From Loxodes magnus (taxonomy: Eukaryota > Ciliophora > Karyorelictea > Loxodida > Loxodidae), in the NCBI GenBank assembly GCA_946699065.1, contig CAMPDV010000444.1, forward strand, positions 62,001 to 126,000: DNA of 64,000 nt, read 5' to 3'. The notes below the pieces were generated by a model. It did not search any database, was not told the origin of the DNA, and worked only from the letters and a program-made list of their open reading frames with translations. The translations under genes were made by a program, and so were the position numbers. This document shows, piece by piece, positions 62,341 to 64,000 of this stretch (position 1 is its first letter; each line of letters begins with the position of its first letter).

Positions 62341-64000
62341 AATTAAAAGCTGCTATTCTATGATAATTATAAGCAAATAATAGAAGCAATATATAACTTG
62401 ACTGCAATAGGCATAGCTAGCATTTCTTAGTGTATCGAATTAAAAAATTCTTCAATTTAAGAGCTTTAACCAAATAATCACACCTATAAATATGAGAAAA
62501 TGGCCCAATATGTTGAGTATTTTGTTAAGGTTTAGCATCATTTAATCTTCCATGAGAAGAATTTAATCCCGTACTTCTGAATCTACTTACTTTGATAGTA
62601 TATAGAATAAACTCAGTTTCGTTCTTTTATATCTTTAAAGAATGACAAACTCTAAATAAAATAGACATACTTCTTATTTGTAGGTTCAATAGTTCTTTCT
62701 AAAATCTTTATTATAACTGTAGGTTTTAGGTAACTTACCATCTTCTATTTTTTTAATTTACTAGGCAATTTAGAATCTACCTTTTCTTTAGTTCCTATCT
62801 CGATATAGAAGATCTTATTTAAAAAGAAATGCATTTTAATATTTTTGGAGTTAATATGCAAATAAAGCAATTGCTAATAAAGAGCAAAAATCTTAAAGCG
62901 AAAAAACAGTATTTTAAGGGATATTTTTGATGATATGGTTTTACTTTTGGTTAGCAATTTGAGTGGCTATATTGGTAGTAATACTGGAAGTAATTTTAAT
63001 TTCGTTAGAATTCTTCAGTTGATTACTCAGTATTAGTGTAGGTTTGATATAGTTAAAAGGAGGTATTAGTTTGGTTTAAGTGTAGATAGTTTAGTTTAAT
63101 TTTAGATAGTATTGAATTATTGGAATAGGAAATAATGAAAATTGGTTATTATTGGTATTTCACTTATAATAACTATAATAGCTTTATAATATTAACTAAA
63201 ATATGCTTTAGACCTATCATTCTATATGATATTAAATGTTGTAACTAATATCTATTCAATACCCCATTAGTAACCTTCTACTCTTTATTCTCCTAATACA
63301 TTTTCTACTTTTAATCATACATTTATTGTAGCCTTTAAAATATCATCCAATCCTTACAGTATTAATAATTAAGAGCTTTTAACTCAAGACATATTTATCT
63401 TATCTCTAACGATATTCCTTATCTATTAGCATTACAGAACTCTCCTAAAAGAGTTGCAATATTTCTTATATAATACTAAGTTTCTTCAAGGTATTGAAGT
63501 TCTCTCACTTTGAAACAAAAAGTTAGCTTTTAATCCTCAATTGAGCTTGCTTTCAAACTCGTTAATTAAGCTAGATATGAGATAAAATTGCTGATCTCTT
63601 TTATATAATCTGAGTTGAGAACTTTTTTCCAGATTTTCCCATTTCCCGATGGGAAGAATTCCATCGCTTGCTACTTCAGTTGTTATTAGTTAACATTTTT
63701 CCAGATATTTATTCTTATTTCTTTCTATTGAGGACATTTCCGTCATAAATGTCAAGTGCTGTTGCAAATGTAGCATCTTTTTCTTGCTCTAGGAAATGGC
63801 CTTCCCGTTTCTCTATTTCGATTGGAGTTCCTTCCTTATGAAGACTTCTACAGGTTTTCTTCTATTAATTTAAGTCTAGAATCTAATTTTGCTCAGTTTT
63901 TCTTGTCTTACTCTTGCATTATTCAAATATTATTCTCTAAACTTGTCATTTGCTCATAAACTCCGACTTTAGCTCTTCGGTCTTGTCTACCATATGGACT
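62200..64000 (-). pseudogene. Coiled-coil/linker remnant, R1 copy 2
   Basis: Counterpart of 4900-6720, entering from the right window edge. Two 5-nt insertions relative to copy 1 (near 63833 and 63984) interrupt the helical frame. The Thr/Gln-rich linker at 62920-63190 is maintained. Confidence 0.3.

Larger units (their letters stand above)
57624..64000. repeat. Large repeat block R1, copy 2 (runs off window)
   Basis: Starts at ACTAGAAGTTATTTTG, exactly the sequence that follows the satellite at 325, but here preceded by unique coding sequence of the TRIM-like gene rather than satellite. Matches 325-6690 throughout. Confidence 0.9.

Overview
This is an AT-rich eukaryotic (ciliate) nuclear window. 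Standard-code ORFs are all short, but long proteins appear when TAA and TAG are read as Gln and TGA as Trp. The same genes also end on TGA: the WD40, ARF and RING-Kelch genes all carry internal TGA-Trp codons and a terminal TGA. That pattern matches the karyorelict code (for example Loxodes) better than a heterotrich such as Condylostoma. A 22-nt GT..AG intron in the WD40 gene also fits a ciliate. I saw no tRNA, rRNA, CRISPR array or telomere repeat. All products below are read with this recoded table.

Layout. 1-13.4 kb is a modular repeat: satellite, block R1 (325-6808), block C (6809-10290), satellite (10290-13405). R1 carries a RING/B-box/coiled-coil (TRIM-like) gene plus two decayed coding regions. 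C carries an intact RING-Kelch gene. Block C and a shorter satellite recur at 32.26-36.93 kb, and R1 recurs from 57.62 kb to the window end. 13.5-18.6 kb holds an unrecognised gene and an intact seven-blade WD40 gene. 18.6-28.3 kb is dominated by coiled-coil and non-LTR retrotransposon (LINE) material: an endonuclease part, a reverse-transcriptase remnant, and a CCHC zinc-knuckle Gag-like ORF. 28.6-32.3 kb has a WD40 fragment and two minus-strand genes, one of them cut by the C block.

36.9-49.3 kb holds an ARF-family GTPase, a Gag-like ORF present as an inverted duplicate about 10 kb apart, a multi-pass membrane protein, a WD40 pseudogene, a zinc-finger gene whose tail is copied in block C, and a coiled-coil gene. 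49.3-54.6 kb looks non-coding. 54.6-58.7 kb holds a secreted Kelch protein convergent with the more complete TRIM-like copy.

The recurring theme is duplicated modules carrying putative E3 ubiquitin-ligase genes (RING plus B-box/coiled coil, RING plus Kelch), embedded with satellite and retroelement debris. Many longer genes need one-base corrections, mostly at homopolymer runs. I cannot tell assembly error from real decay without reads. Coordinates of multi-frame genes are approximate.
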